DNA of 9,581 nucleotides from JBAZTO01 sp041661865 (GTDB lineage: Bacteria > Planctomycetota > Phycisphaerae > SM23-33): the NCBI GenBank assembly GCA_041661865.1, contig JBAZTO010000081.1, positions 1 through 9,581 of the forward strand. Direction: 5' to 3'. The notes below the pieces were generated by a model that saw nothing but the letters and a program-made list of their open reading frames with translations, was not told the DNA's origin and did not search any database. This document shows, piece by piece, positions 1 through 6,317 of this stretch. Within the stretch, counting starts at the first letter, position 1, and each line of letters starts with the position of its first letter. The position numbers and the translations under genes are program-made.

Positions 1-30
1 GTAAGCGTCCGGTCGGGGACCTCGTAGGCG
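1..30 (+). repeat. IS66 left terminal inverted repeat
   Basis: The left end starts with GTAAGCGTCCGGTCGGG, which is perfect against the right end; the following 13 bases match at 9 positions. It is the expected transposase binding and cleavage site. The start of tnpA lies only 30 bp inside, so any promoter for the operon must overlap this repeat or lie in the flanking DNA. Confidence 0.93.
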
Positions 31-59
31 TGGGAGGGCAGAGGTGATAGATTGAGGGA

Positions 60-428
60 ATGGCCACCATTACGACGGAGACGACAGAGCTGATTGAAAC
101 CGGAGACCGGCGGGACGAGTTGGGGCGGCGGATCGTGCCGGCGGCGCGGAAGACGGAGCTGGTGAGGGCGTATGCCGCCAGCGGGCTGACGCAGGCGGCG
201 TTCGCGCGGCGGGAGGGGGTGAAATACTCGACTTTTGCGCACTGGGTGCAGTTGGCGGCGAAGGCGACGGCGGGAAAGCGGGCGGTGCAATTTGCCGAAG
301 TGCGGCTGCCGCTGTCGGGTGGTCCGCGGGCCGCCGCCCGGCTGGAGGTGCGGTTGGCCGACGGGACGGTGCTGAGCGGGAACGACGCCACGGAGTTGGC
401 GGCCCTGGTGCGGGCCGTGAGGGCGTGA
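60..428 (+). CDS. tnpA: IS66-family accessory protein TnpA
   Basis: This 122-residue protein is the first gene of the IS66 operon. Residues about 25-65 (from RIVPAARKTELVRAY through GLTQAAFARREGVKYSTFAHW) read as a helix-turn-helix of the IS3/IS66 OrfA kind: a helix, a turn at the GLTQ motif and a recognition helix ending in HW. The family role is DNA binding that helps transposition. The ATG at 60 follows the purine run TGAGGGA, a close-spaced ribosome-binding site. It lies 3 bases ahead of tnpB, so the two are probably translationally coupled. The C-terminal half is a basic and hydrophobic stretch without a motif I can name. Confidence 0.88.
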   Translation: MATITTETTELIETGDRRDELGRRIVPAARKTELVRAYAASGLTQAAFARREGVKYSTFAHWVQLAAKATAGKRAVQFAEVRLPLSGGPRAAARLEVRLADGTVLSGNDATELAALVRAVRA

Positions 429-431
429 GCG

Positions 432-779
432 ATGCTGGCGTTCCCGGCGGCGATCAAGATTTACGTGGCGGTGCAACCGGTGGACATGCGCAAGCAGTTT
501 AACGGGCTGTGGGCGGCGGCGCAGGAGAAGCTGCACGAGGATCCGAAGAGCGGCGCGGTGTTCGCGTTCATCAACAAGGAGCGCACGCGGCTGAAGCTGC
601 TGTATTGGGATGGCACGGGGGTGTGGGTGTTGGCGAAGCGCCTCGAACAAGGCCGCTTCTCCTGGCCCACGGGCACGCAGCGCACCAAGCTCTCGCTCGC
701 CCCGGAGGCCCTCGCGTTGCTGGTCGGTGGCATCGAGCTCAAGCACGGCTCCTTGAAGCCGTGGTATGAGCGCGGATAA
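432..779 (+). CDS. tnpB: IS66-family accessory protein TnpB
   Basis: This 115-residue protein is the IS66 Orf2/TnpB accessory factor. Its signature is clear: VDMRKQFNGL near residue 20, then FINKERTRLKLLYWDGTGVWVLAKRL around residues 47-72, and a tail with WP and a GIELK-like element. TnpB is required for transposition in some IS66 members, but its biochemical role is not settled; it is not the TnpB nuclease of IS200/IS605 elements despite the shared name. The gene starts 3 bases after the tnpA stop and ends 47 bases before tnpC. Its length is normal for the family and no frameshift is visible. Confidence 0.93.
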   Translation: MLAFPAAIKIYVAVQPVDMRKQFNGLWAAAQEKLHEDPKSGAVFAFINKERTRLKLLYWDGTGVWVLAKRLEQGRFSWPTGTQRTKLSLAPEALALLVGGIELKHGSLKPWYERG

Positions 780-826
780 AAAATAGTCACGACACGCGGG
801 AACACTGTCTCGCTGGCGCTGACAGA

Positions 827-2308
827 GTGCGCGCGATGAGCGTGGCGGCCACCAGTCCCAGCGAAGTGCAACTCCTGCGGGAGGAGATCGCGCATCTGCG
901 CACGCAGATCGCGTGGCTGAAGCAGCAGCTCTTCGGGCCGGGCAAGAGCGAGAAGCTGGACCGGGCGCAGTTGCGCCTGCAGTTGGGCGAACTGGAAAAG
1001 CTGGCGGCGGCACTGCCCGCGGTGGAGACGATCACCTACGAGCGGGCGAAGGGGCCGGCGGCGCCGCGGAGCCTGCCGGCGGAAAACTTTGCGCACCTGC
1101 CGGTGAAGGAGACGATCGAACTGGTGCCGCCGGCGGTGCAGGCGGAGCCGGAACTTTACGAGCGGATCGGCGAGGAGCGGACCTTCGAGGTGGACGTGGT
1201 GCCGCCGAAGCTCTTCAAGCGCGAGATCGTGCGCCCGAAATACCGGCACCGGCTGGATCGCAACCGGGCCCCGCTCGTGGCGTCGGCCCCGGCGCGGCCG
1301 GTGGCCGGCGGTTACGCTTCGGCCGGGTTGCTCGCCTGGGTGGCGCTCAGCAAATACGTGGACCACGCGCCCCTTTATCGTCTGGAGCAGATGTCACGGC
1401 GCTGGGGTGCGACCATCACGCGGCAGACCATGGCCGACTGGATCCGGATCACAGCCGAGTGGCTGGAGCCGATTTACCGGCGCATGTATCGGGAGCTGCT
1501 GGCCGGCGACTACATCCAGGCCGATGAAACGCCGATCCGATGTAACGATCCCGATGAAAAACGCGGCGGCACCAGTCAAGGTTGGCTCTGGGTGATCAGT
1601 CGGCCCGGTGGCGACGTGGTCTTCGATTGGCGACTGTCCCGTCGCCATGGCGAACTGACCTCATTGCTGGAGGGCTACCGCGGCATCTTGCAGTCCGACG
1701 GTTATGCGGCCTATCCGAGTTTTGCCCGTGAGCGGGCGGACGTGGCATGGGTTGGCTGCTGGGCGCATGCCAGGCGCTACTTCGTCGAGGCGCTTGAGGA
1801 GCGGCCGAAGGCCGGGCAGTTGGTGCTGAGATTGATCGGCCAGTTCTACCAGTGGGAACGGCAGTGGGACGAGGCCGGCGTGACCGAGAACCGGGCGGCC
1901 CTGCGCCAGGCCCACTTTGCGCGGCCGCTCTACTGGCTGCACCGTGTCGTGCTGGGGTTGCGGGCGCAGGCCCTGCCGCGCTCGCTGCTCGGCAAGGCCT
2001 GCGCGTATCTGCTCGAACACTGGGCGCCGCTGACGGCCCACCTTCAACACAGCCAGACCCGGCTCGACAATAACCTCATCGAAAACGCCATCCGGCCGTC
2101 GGCCCTCGGCAAGAAGAACTGGCTGTTTATCGGGCATCCCGACGCCGGCCAACGCTCCGCCATCATCTACTCGCTCGTCGTCTCCTGCCAACGCCACGGC
2201 AAGGACCCGATGGCCTACCTGCGCGACGTGCTCACCCGTTTGCCCGCGATGACCAACCGGGACGACCTAGGCTTGCTGACGCCAGCCCGCTGGCAGCCGA
2301 CTTCGTAG
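827..2308 (+). CDS. tnpC: IS66-family DDE transposase TnpC
   Basis: The catalytic protein of the element is 493 residues from a GTG at 827; an ATG at 836 is an equally good start and lacks only three residues. Residues about 10-60 form a leucine-rich coiled segment (LREEIAHLRTQIAWLKQQLFG) typical of the IS66 N-terminus. The catalytic core has D233 (in QADETP), D291 (in LQSDGYAAY) and E419 (in NNLIENAIRP), so the DDE triad is complete. The C-terminus GKKNWLFIGHPDAGQRSA and the following segment match the IS66 C-terminal element. The zinc-finger region (about residues 85-145) lacks the usual CxxC pairs, which marks a known cysteine-free subgroup. The stop TAG at 2306-2308 lies about 100 bp before the right end. 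Confidence 0.96.
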   Translation: MRAMSVAATSPSEVQLLREEIAHLRTQIAWLKQQLFGPGKSEKLDRAQLRLQLGELEKLAAALPAVETITYERAKGPAAPRSLPAENFAHLPVKETIELVPPAVQAEPELYERIGEERTFEVDVVPPKLFKREIVRPKYRHRLDRNRAPLVASAPARPVAGGYASAGLLAWVALSKYVDHAPLYRLEQMSRRWGATITRQTMADWIRITAEWLEPIYRRMYRELLAGDYIQADETPIRCNDPDEKRGGTSQGWLWVISRPGGDVVFDWRLSRRHGELTSLLEGYRGILQSDGYAAYPSFARERADVAWVGCWAHARRYFVEALEERPKAGQLVLRLIGQFYQWERQWDEAGVTENRAALRQAHFARPLYWLHRVVLGLRAQALPRSLLGKACAYLLEHWAPLTAHLQHSQTRLDNNLIENAIRPSALGKKNWLFIGHPDAGQRSAIIYSLVVSCQRHGKDPMAYLRDVLTRLPAMTNRDDLGLLTPARWQPTS

Positions 2309-2322
2309 CCTCCTCTTGGAAT

Positions 2323-2381
2323 GGTGGCCATTACAAGGGCCACCTCGTTGGCGATCTCCTCGTAGTAGCCACCACTACGAG
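2323..2381. repeat. Two subterminal hairpins near the IS66 right end
   Basis: Two short inverted repeats sit between the tnpC stop and the right terminal repeat. The first pairs GGTGGCC (2323-2329) with GGCCACC (2338-2344). The second pairs CTCGTAGT (2359-2366) with ACTACGAG (2374-2381). They may end transcription of the operon or serve as extra transposase contacts. The TCGTAG core of the second recurs at 22-27 in the left end. A function is inference only. Confidence 0.6.
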
Positions 2382-2382
2382 C

Positions 2383-2412
2383 CGTCTACAAGGCACCCGA
2401 CCGGACGCTTAC
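2383..2412 (-). repeat. IS66 right terminal inverted repeat
   Basis: Read on the minus strand from 2412 this sequence starts GTAAGCGTCCGGTCGGG, identical to the left end for 17 bases and then 9 of 13. It fixes the right boundary of the element at 2412; the host sequence resumes with GTTGATATGG. Confidence 0.93.
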
Positions 2413-2470
2413 GTTGATATGGAGAGGCAGACATAATATCCGCGCCTGCCCACTTCCCTGCCCTTGTCGG

Positions 2471-3184
2471 CTAGCTGTGATCCGCGAGACCGGGTAGCTG
2501 ATCGTCAATACTGCTGTGCTTCACCGGCACGATGCATTCGGGTCTGTCATTGCGGGCGTTGTTGACCAGCGGATCGACGCGATCCGCCGCCATCAGCTCG
2601 GCCGGGTAGCTCGCGCACAGGGTGCTCATGCGGCCGGGCTGGAGCGGCCCGCCCGCCAGCCACTCCCGGGCCGCCGCATCATCCATGATCACCGGCATCC
2701 GGTCATGGATCTGCGCCATCAGCTCATTGGGCGCGGTGGTGAGCAGGATATAGTGGGCCGGTTGGTCGTCGGTCGCGGGCCAGTGCAGCCCGGCAATCCA
2801 AAACGTCCGGCCATCCTTCCGGCGGATGTGGTAGGGCACCCGCACCTTGCCGCCCTGGGTGCGCAGCCATTCGAAGAAGCCGTCGGCCGGCACCACGCAG
2901 CGATGCTCCGCCACCGCCTGCTTGAAAGTCCGCTTTTCGGCGGCCAGCTCGGACCGCCCGTTGATGAGCAGCGTGGGCTTGGCGTCGGGAGAAAACTGCG
3001 CGAGGTGGCCCCAGTAAAGCGCCACCAAGGCGGGATCGGCGCCGCCCGTCACGACCGGCATGATCTGGGTCGGCGCCACGTTGTAGCGGGTGGGCAGGGA
3101 AACTTCCTTGGCGATCTTGAGGCCCAGGCGCTCCAGGGCGGCCTTGGCGGCTTCGGCGTGGGCCAGCGTGTATCGTCCACACAT
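2471..3184 (-). CDS. SRAP-domain abasic-site processing protein (YedK/HMCES family)
   Basis: This 237-residue protein fills the whole SRAP (SOS response-associated peptidase) family length. It begins MCGRYTL, so after removal of Met the catalytic Cys2 becomes the N-terminus. The other conserved residues fall at N75 (LLINGRSE), E105 (PADGFFEW) and H160 (AQIHDRMPV), matching the numbering of E. coli YedK as I recall it. The family forms a thiazolidine crosslink through Cys2 with abasic sites in single-stranded DNA and so shields stalled forks. The stop is TAG, 58 bp from the IS66 right end, so the insertion just missed the gene. The closest upstream gene on the same strand is the Y-family polymerase, another damage-tolerance factor, about 800 bp away. 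Only a weak ribosome-binding sequence (GGGA) precedes the start, but the start itself is fixed by the MCGRY motif. Confidence 0.95.
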   Translation of the reverse strand: MCGRYTLAHAEAAKAALERLGLKIAKEVSLPTRYNVAPTQIMPVVTGGADPALVALYWGHLAQFSPDAKPTLLINGRSELAAEKRTFKQAVAEHRCVVPADGFFEWLRTQGGKVRVPYHIRRKDGRTFWIAGLHWPATDDQPAHYILLTTAPNELMAQIHDRMPVIMDDAAAREWLAGGPLQPGRMSTLCASYPAELMAADRVDPLVNNARNDRPECIVPVKHSSIDDQLPGLADHS

Positions 3185-3186
3185 GG

Positions 3187-3272
3187 TCAGTCCCGGCGCG
3201 GGTTGTCACGCAGTGCGTCCATGGCGCGGCGCAACCCGGTTTCGTGTTCCTCCTCCCGGGGGCCGGCATCGT
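3187..3272 (-). pseudogene. Possible 3' remnant of a gene upstream of SRAP
   Basis: In the minus-strand frame that stops with TGA at 3189-3187, two bases before the SRAP start, the sequence reads DAGPREEEHETGLRRAMDAL and then RDNPRRD. The alternating charged and hydrophobic residues look like an amphipathic helical protein end, and the stop-to-start spacing is operon-like. The reading frame enters foldback element copy 1 at 3273, which may have cut it off. No family can be assigned from 28 residues. Alternatively this is the untranslated leader of the SRAP gene and the frame is open by chance in GC-rich DNA. Confidence 0.25.
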
Positions 3273-3435
3273 CTAGTGTCCTGTCAGGGAAGTTCGTTTC
3301 AGATTGTAGGAGCCTGCTTGCAGGCGATTTTGCCGCATTCGAATGAGCCACACCCTGAATCGCCTGCAAGCAGGCTCCTACAATTTGAATTTTCCCGGCA
3401 GAATCAGGATGCGAACTTCCCTGACGGGACACTAG
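3273..3435. mobile_element. MITE-like foldback element, copy 1, carrying a REP pair
   Basis: This 163-bp unit has 24-bp terminal inverted repeats (3273-3296 and 3412-3435) that differ at a single base; the left one begins CTAGTGTCCTGTCAGGGAAG. Because the ends read C-TA-GTGTCC and GGACAC-TA-G, insertion at a TA dinucleotide is possible. The centre (3306-3381) is a pair of inverted hairpins, GTAGGAGCCTGCTTGCAGGC and its reverse complement, around a small palindrome CATTCGAATG. It has no coding capacity. A second copy lies at 5569-5712 in the same orientation at about 90 percent identity. Confidence 0.85.
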
Positions 3436-3771
3436 CAGGCCCGTTCCCCATGAGGTCAGGCGCGGGGCAAGCAAGGGGGAGAAAGGCGTGGCCCGATCTG
3501 GCATGCGCCTACTGTCACAATTGCCCTTCCCTTTGCAACCACCGGGCCAGCCGGAATATTTCTGCAGTTGAACCACCCGCCTTCGCCAAGGCTTCGGCGC
3601 GGCAAGCGGAAGGGACACGAAGAAAGGCGCCATCCAGGATACGAAAGCCAAACAGTTTTAACCACCAGCCGTCGCCCGGCCTTCAGCCTTCGCCGGGCCT
3701 ACGGCTGACAGGACGGCTGACAGGATGGTTGGCGGGCGGATTTCACGGATTAACACGAATAGAAATTCCCC
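3436..3771. other. Gene-free stretch with degraded repeats
   Basis: I see no convincing gene here; open frames on both strands have low-complexity, arginine- and serine-rich translations. Recognisable pieces are CTTCGCCAAGGC at 3581-3592, a 12-mer that recurs at 6326-6337 and, inverted, at 8529-8540. There is also a hairpin-rich patch near 3670-3710 (CCTTCAGCCTTCGCCGGGCC) and a direct repeat of GGCTGACAGGA at about 3703-3726. A stretch near 3740-3760 (ATTTCACGGATTAACACGAA) is of the sort often scattered through bacterial genomes. Confidence 0.6.
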
Positions 3772-3858
3772 TTTTGCGACTTCTGCGCCTTTTCGCGGCA
3801 ATCAATGCCTTGATCCACGGCATTTCGTTGGCCGCAAAGAGGCGCAAAATGCGCAAAA
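3772..3858. repeat. Palindromic intergenic repeat (TTTTGCG...GCGGC type)
   Basis: The left arm 3772-3799 and the right arm 3831-3858 are imperfect inverted repeats: TTTTGCG..TTCTGCGCC on one side pairs with GGCGCAAAATGCGCAAAA on the other. Inside, AATGCC and GGCATT form a nested 6-bp stem. The right arm, read inverted, closely resembles the right arm of the repeat at 8396-8465, including the flanking GGCCAAC, so both belong to one family. Confidence 0.7.
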
Positions 3859-3929
3859 CTCCCAGCTGCCTATTCCCCTCCCCACCTGACTCATCACTGC
3901 ACCCAACGGAGTGCAGCCGAGATCGCCCT

Positions 3930-3977
3930 GTTGGTCGGGGTTTATCCCCGACATGTCGGGCGTAAAGCCCGACCTAC
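3930..3977. repeat. REP-like inverted hairpin pair (GTCGGG class), copy A
   Basis: Two hairpins stand back to back: GTCGGGG-TTTAT-CCCCGAC and GTCGGGC-GTAAA-GCCCGAC. The outer feet are GTTG on the left and CTAC (GTAG inverted) on the right. It lies 23 bp after the stop of the Y-family polymerase on the minus strand, where it could end or stabilise the transcript. A near copy is at 9495-9552. Confidence 0.8.
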
Positions 3978-4000
3978 AAAAACGGCTGCGCATCCTCGCT

Positions 4001-5305
4001 CTAATTGCAGCCGTCCCAATCCGGCATGAGGGGCGCCTCCTGGATCGGCCGGATCCTCCCGGCCCGGGACTTGTCGATCTCCTCCAACTCCGGCTTCGGG
4101 ATGCAGGTGTAGCTGATCCGCATGGGCGCGGCGCGGGTGGCCCCGTGGGCCGCCCCGAAGTAGATGCTCCCGTGGCCGAAGGTCTGGTTCAGGGTGTCCA
4201 TGGCTCCCTGCAGCCGGCGCCGGGCATCATCGCGCTGCTGGTTGAACAAGTCGGGGGTGTGACACGCCGGCGGCTTGAGCTCATGCAGCACGACCCCGAC
4301 CCGGAAGGGCGCCTTCCTTTTCAAGGAGGCCGGCCGGCGCTCCCAGAGCCGGTTGAGGGCGGTCGTGAGGATGAGGGTGTCCTGGGTCTCGGTCAGCCGG
4401 ACATCGTCCCGCCAGGACTGGTCGTCAAAATAGTCGAGGTGGACACTCAGGGCGCCGGCATGGTGATCGATCGCCCGCAGCCGCAGGGCGGCCTTCTGGA
4501 GCAGGCGATGCAACACGGCCAGTGAGCCGGGCAGCGTGCGCAGATAGGGCGGCAGCACATGGCTGTGCCCGATGGTCTGGTTCTTGTCCACCGGACGCGG
4601 GATGGACGCACCGCGGATGGTCTCATACATCCGGTCCCCCTCCACGGAGCCCCACACGCCATGCAGGACGCTCTTGGGCGCCGCATAGAGCTGGGCCACG
4701 GTATCGATGCCCTTGGCCCGCAGCCGGGCGTCCATGTGGGGGCCGATGCCGAGGAAATCCTGGAGCTGCAGGTGCAGGAGGCGCTGCGGCAGCTCCGTCT
4801 CCTCGATGACCACGAGCCCGTCCGGCTTCTGCATGTCCGTGGCCATCTTGGCCAGGGGCCAGTTCGGGGCGATCCCGATGGAACTGCCCATGTGCGGGCC
4901 CATTACCCGGCTGATCTCCGCCTTGATCCTGCCCGCCACGGCCAGGGCCTTTTCCCGCGGGGAAAATGTCGCGGTCAGCTCGCACTCCACCTCGTCGATG
5001 GATTTCACCTCCGTCACGTGCAGGCACCGCTCGATGATTTCGAGCAGCCGGTGGTGATAGCCGATGTAGACGGCCGGGCGCTGCTGCACGATGAGGAGGC
5101 CGGGGCATTTGATCTTCGCCTCGGCCACCCCGGTGCCCACCTTCACCCCCATCGCCTTCGCGGGATAGCTGGCGGCGATGCAGCAGGTGGTCTCGGCCAG
5201 GACCGGCACGATGCAGACCGGTTTGCCTCTCAGCTCCGGCCGCTCCACCTGCTCGCACGAGGCGAAGAAGGAGTTGAAGTCGACGGCCAGGGTTCGCAGG
5301 GGCAT
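4001..5305 (-). CDS. Y-family DNA polymerase (DinB/UmuC-like translesion polymerase)
   Basis: The 434-residue protein from the ATG at 5305 begins MPLRTLAVDFNSFFASCEQ, the Y-family palm start, with metal ligand D9 and probable steric-gate F14. The second catalytic pair is D104 and E105 in the SIDE motif. SIGIAPN (142-148) and LAKMATDMQKPDGL (151-164) are further Y-family blocks. A helix-hairpin-helix thumb follows at about 180-225 (LGIGPHMDARL, GIDTVAQL), then the little-finger domain to about residue 395. TPDLF at 350-354 resembles a weak beta-clamp motif. The catalytic site is intact, so it should synthesise across damaged template bases. The usual DxD start is DFN here, which some relatives share. 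The frame stays open upstream to a TTG at 5548, but alignment of the first motif favours 5305. It could be called DinB-, UmuC- or ImuB-like; I see no imuA or dnaE2 nearby. Confidence 0.92.
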   Translation of the reverse strand: MPLRTLAVDFNSFFASCEQVERPELRGKPVCIVPVLAETTCCIAASYPAKAMGVKVGTGVAEAKIKCPGLLIVQQRPAVYIGYHHRLLEIIERCLHVTEVKSIDEVECELTATFSPREKALAVAGRIKAEISRVMGPHMGSSIGIAPNWPLAKMATDMQKPDGLVVIEETELPQRLLHLQLQDFLGIGPHMDARLRAKGIDTVAQLYAAPKSVLHGVWGSVEGDRMYETIRGASIPRPVDKNQTIGHSHVLPPYLRTLPGSLAVLHRLLQKAALRLRAIDHHAGALSVHLDYFDDQSWRDDVRLTETQDTLILTTALNRLWERRPASLKRKAPFRVGVVLHELKPPACHTPDLFNQQRDDARRRLQGAMDTLNQTFGHGSIYFGAAHGATRAAPMRISYTCIPKPELEEIDKSRAGRIRPIQEAPLMPDWDGCN

Positions 5306-5548
5306 GCCGGAACGCTTCGCCCCGGAACCGGCCCGGTCAAAAACGGAAACGAACCGGAAATGCTTCCCGCGTTGACCGAGTGGTTTGCCGAGTTTCTTTT
5401 TTCCCAGAAATATTCTTGCCGCAGGAACCCCCGCCGCGGGAGAGCAGGAAACGCGGTCCTGGCAACAGCGCAGCTGGCGGCAGGCGGCCCCGCAGAAAAG
5501 GCAGCCGCCAGCCTCGCAGCGCTGCTCAACAGATAGCGCGAAGAGCAA
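5306..5548 (-). other. In-frame cysteine-rich upstream extension of the polymerase frame
   Basis: The polymerase reading frame continues 81 codons upstream without a stop to a TTG at 5548 that follows AAGGAG by three bases. The translation includes CEAGGCLFCGAACRQLRCC, a dense cysteine cluster, followed by a basic linker. If translated it would add a putative metal-binding head to the polymerase; equally it may be the untranslated leader, since long open frames arise by chance in such GC-rich DNA. I see no known domain. Confidence 0.25.
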
Positions 5549-5568
5549 AGGCTCCTTGCTGACCTTAT

Positions 5569-5712
5569 GTTCGTTTCATCTTGTAGGAGCCTGCTGGCAG
5601 GCGATTTGGCCGCATTCGAATGAGTCACACACTGAATCGCCTGCAAGCAGGCTCCTACAACTTGAATATTTTCGGCAGAATCAGGACGCGAACTTCCCTG
5701 ACAGGACACCAG
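5569..5712. mobile_element. MITE-like foldback element, copy 2
   Basis: This is a second copy of the element at 3273-3435, in the same orientation and about 90 percent identical from GTTCGTTTCA onward. Its right terminal repeat (5689-5712) ends GGACACCAG, but the left terminal repeat is missing or badly decayed, since the sequence before 5569 no longer matches. The core hairpin pair lies at 5583-5658 and has one loop change (CTGCTGG for CTGCTTG). It separates the polymerase from the HPr gene, lying 263 bp upstream of the polymerase start and 42 bp before HPr. Confidence 0.82.
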
Positions 5713-5718
5713 GATAAA

Positions 5719-5748
5719 ATGAACAAAGCCGCCTCAGGAAAGTCATAG
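5719..5748 (+). CDS. Possible nine-codon leader ORF before HPr
   Basis: An ATG at 5719 preceded by AGGA (5711-5714) opens a frame reading MNKAASGKS and stops with TAG six bases before the HPr start. Its stop-to-start spacing would allow translational coupling. It begins right where the foldback element ends. This may be chance; nothing in the peptide points to an attenuation mechanism. Confidence 0.2.
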   Translation: MNKAASGKS

Positions 5749-5754
5749 TCAGGC

Positions 5755-6009
5755 ATGAAACACGCCGAGGTAGTCGTAATTTGGCACGATGGTTTACACC
5801 TTCGCCCTGCGGCCAGGCTGGTCCAGGTGGCCAGGAAGTTTCGTTCCTCCGTCTATCTGAAATGCAACGGTAAGATCGCCGACCTGCGTAGTATTCTGAG
5901 CGTTATTGCACTGTGTGCGACCCTGGACACGGCAGTCGAGATCGAGGCAATCGGTGATGATGAGCAGGCTGCGACCCAAGCAATTGAGCAGGTATTTATG
6001 GATCGCTGA
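5755..6009 (+). CDS. HPr-family phosphocarrier protein (ptsH-like)
   Basis: This 84-residue protein has full HPr length. The active-site block is GLHLRPAARLVQVARKF with the phosphorylated His at position 15 and Arg17, and the regulatory serine falls at position 46 in DLRSILSVIAL. In the phosphotransferase system HPr takes phosphate from enzyme I onto His15; where HPr kinase exists, Ser46 is phosphorylated for carbon control. Both residues are kept, so either role is open. No enzyme I, EIIA or HPr kinase gene lies in the window, so the gene stands alone. The position after His15 is Leu instead of the common Ala. A purine-rich AGGAAAG lies 12-18 bases before the ATG, but the nearest pre-start bases (GTCAGGC) are a weak ribosome-binding site. 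Confidence 0.93.
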   Translation: MKHAEVVVIWHDGLHLRPAARLVQVARKFRSSVYLKCNGKIADLRSILSVIALCATLDTAVEIEAIGDDEQAATQAIEQVFMDR

Positions 6010-6167
6010 ATGCTTGGCAGTTGCACACTAGGGCTGGCGAGGCTGCCGGACCGCAGCACGACCGCAAATCGCCGGAAATGGCACAGGTAGGACGGGTGGA
6101 TTGAGCCGGCGCGAGATGGGCAGCCCGCCTCTGCCCTGCGGACTTCCGCCGGCACCCAGTGGGCTAT

Positions 6168-6224
6168 GGCGAGACAAGCCGGCGCGGCAGCCTTCGCCGG
6201 CTTGCCGAGCCGTCTTGTCTCGCC
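6168..6224. repeat. Nested palindrome in the HPr to tRNA gap
   Basis: GGCGAGACAAG (6168-6178) pairs perfectly with CTTGTCTCGCC (6214-6224), and inside it AAGCCGGCG (6176-6184) pairs perfectly with CGCCGGCTT (6195-6203). The two stems share the bases AAG, so they compete at their junction. The rest of the 6010-6378 gap holds no gene I can support; the open frames across it are translations of repeats. Confidence 0.7.
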
Positions 6225-6317
6225 GAAGCCTGCGGCGTGGGCGGAAGCTCGAAGAGCGAATCAGCGCACGGTGGCTGGCCTGCCATCCGTAGCCACTCTG
6301 GGTGCGTCGCGGGCGAA

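Larger units (their letters stand above)
1..2412 (+). mobile_element. Complete IS66-family insertion sequence
   Basis: The element carries the three genes typical of IS66 (tnpA, tnpB, tnpC) in one direction and is bounded by terminal inverted repeats. The first 17 bases, GTAAGCGTCCGGTCGGG, recur exactly as the reverse complement of the last 17 bases (2396-2412). Over 30 bases the two ends match at 26 positions. All three reading frames are open and the DDE residues of TnpC are present, so the copy looks intact and may be active. IS66 elements usually make 8-bp target duplications. The right flank begins GTTGATAT, but the left flank lies outside the window, so the duplication cannot be checked. 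Confidence 0.95.

Noticed and set aside
461..1366. Long open frame on the minus strand opposite tnpB and tnpC
   Set aside because: It is antisense to clear IS66 genes, and its His/Arg-rich translation is typical of shadow frames in GC-rich DNA.
2516..3346. Plus-strand open frame of 276 codons
   Set aside because: It is the complement of the SRAP gene, whose catalytic residues are all present on the minus strand.
3090..3965. Plus-strand frame of 291 codons across the SRAP start and the repeats
   Set aside because: It covers the SRAP 5' end in antisense and several non-coding repeats, with no protein-like pattern.
5400..5410. TTTCCCAGAAA as a LexA-like operator upstream of the polymerase
   Set aside because: An 11-base inverted repeat is too short and matches no LexA box I can name; there is no second copy before the SRAP gene.
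4559..5536. Plus-strand open frame of 325 codons
   Set aside because: It is antisense to the Y-family polymerase; no domain is recognisable and composition is biased to His, Gly and Arg.
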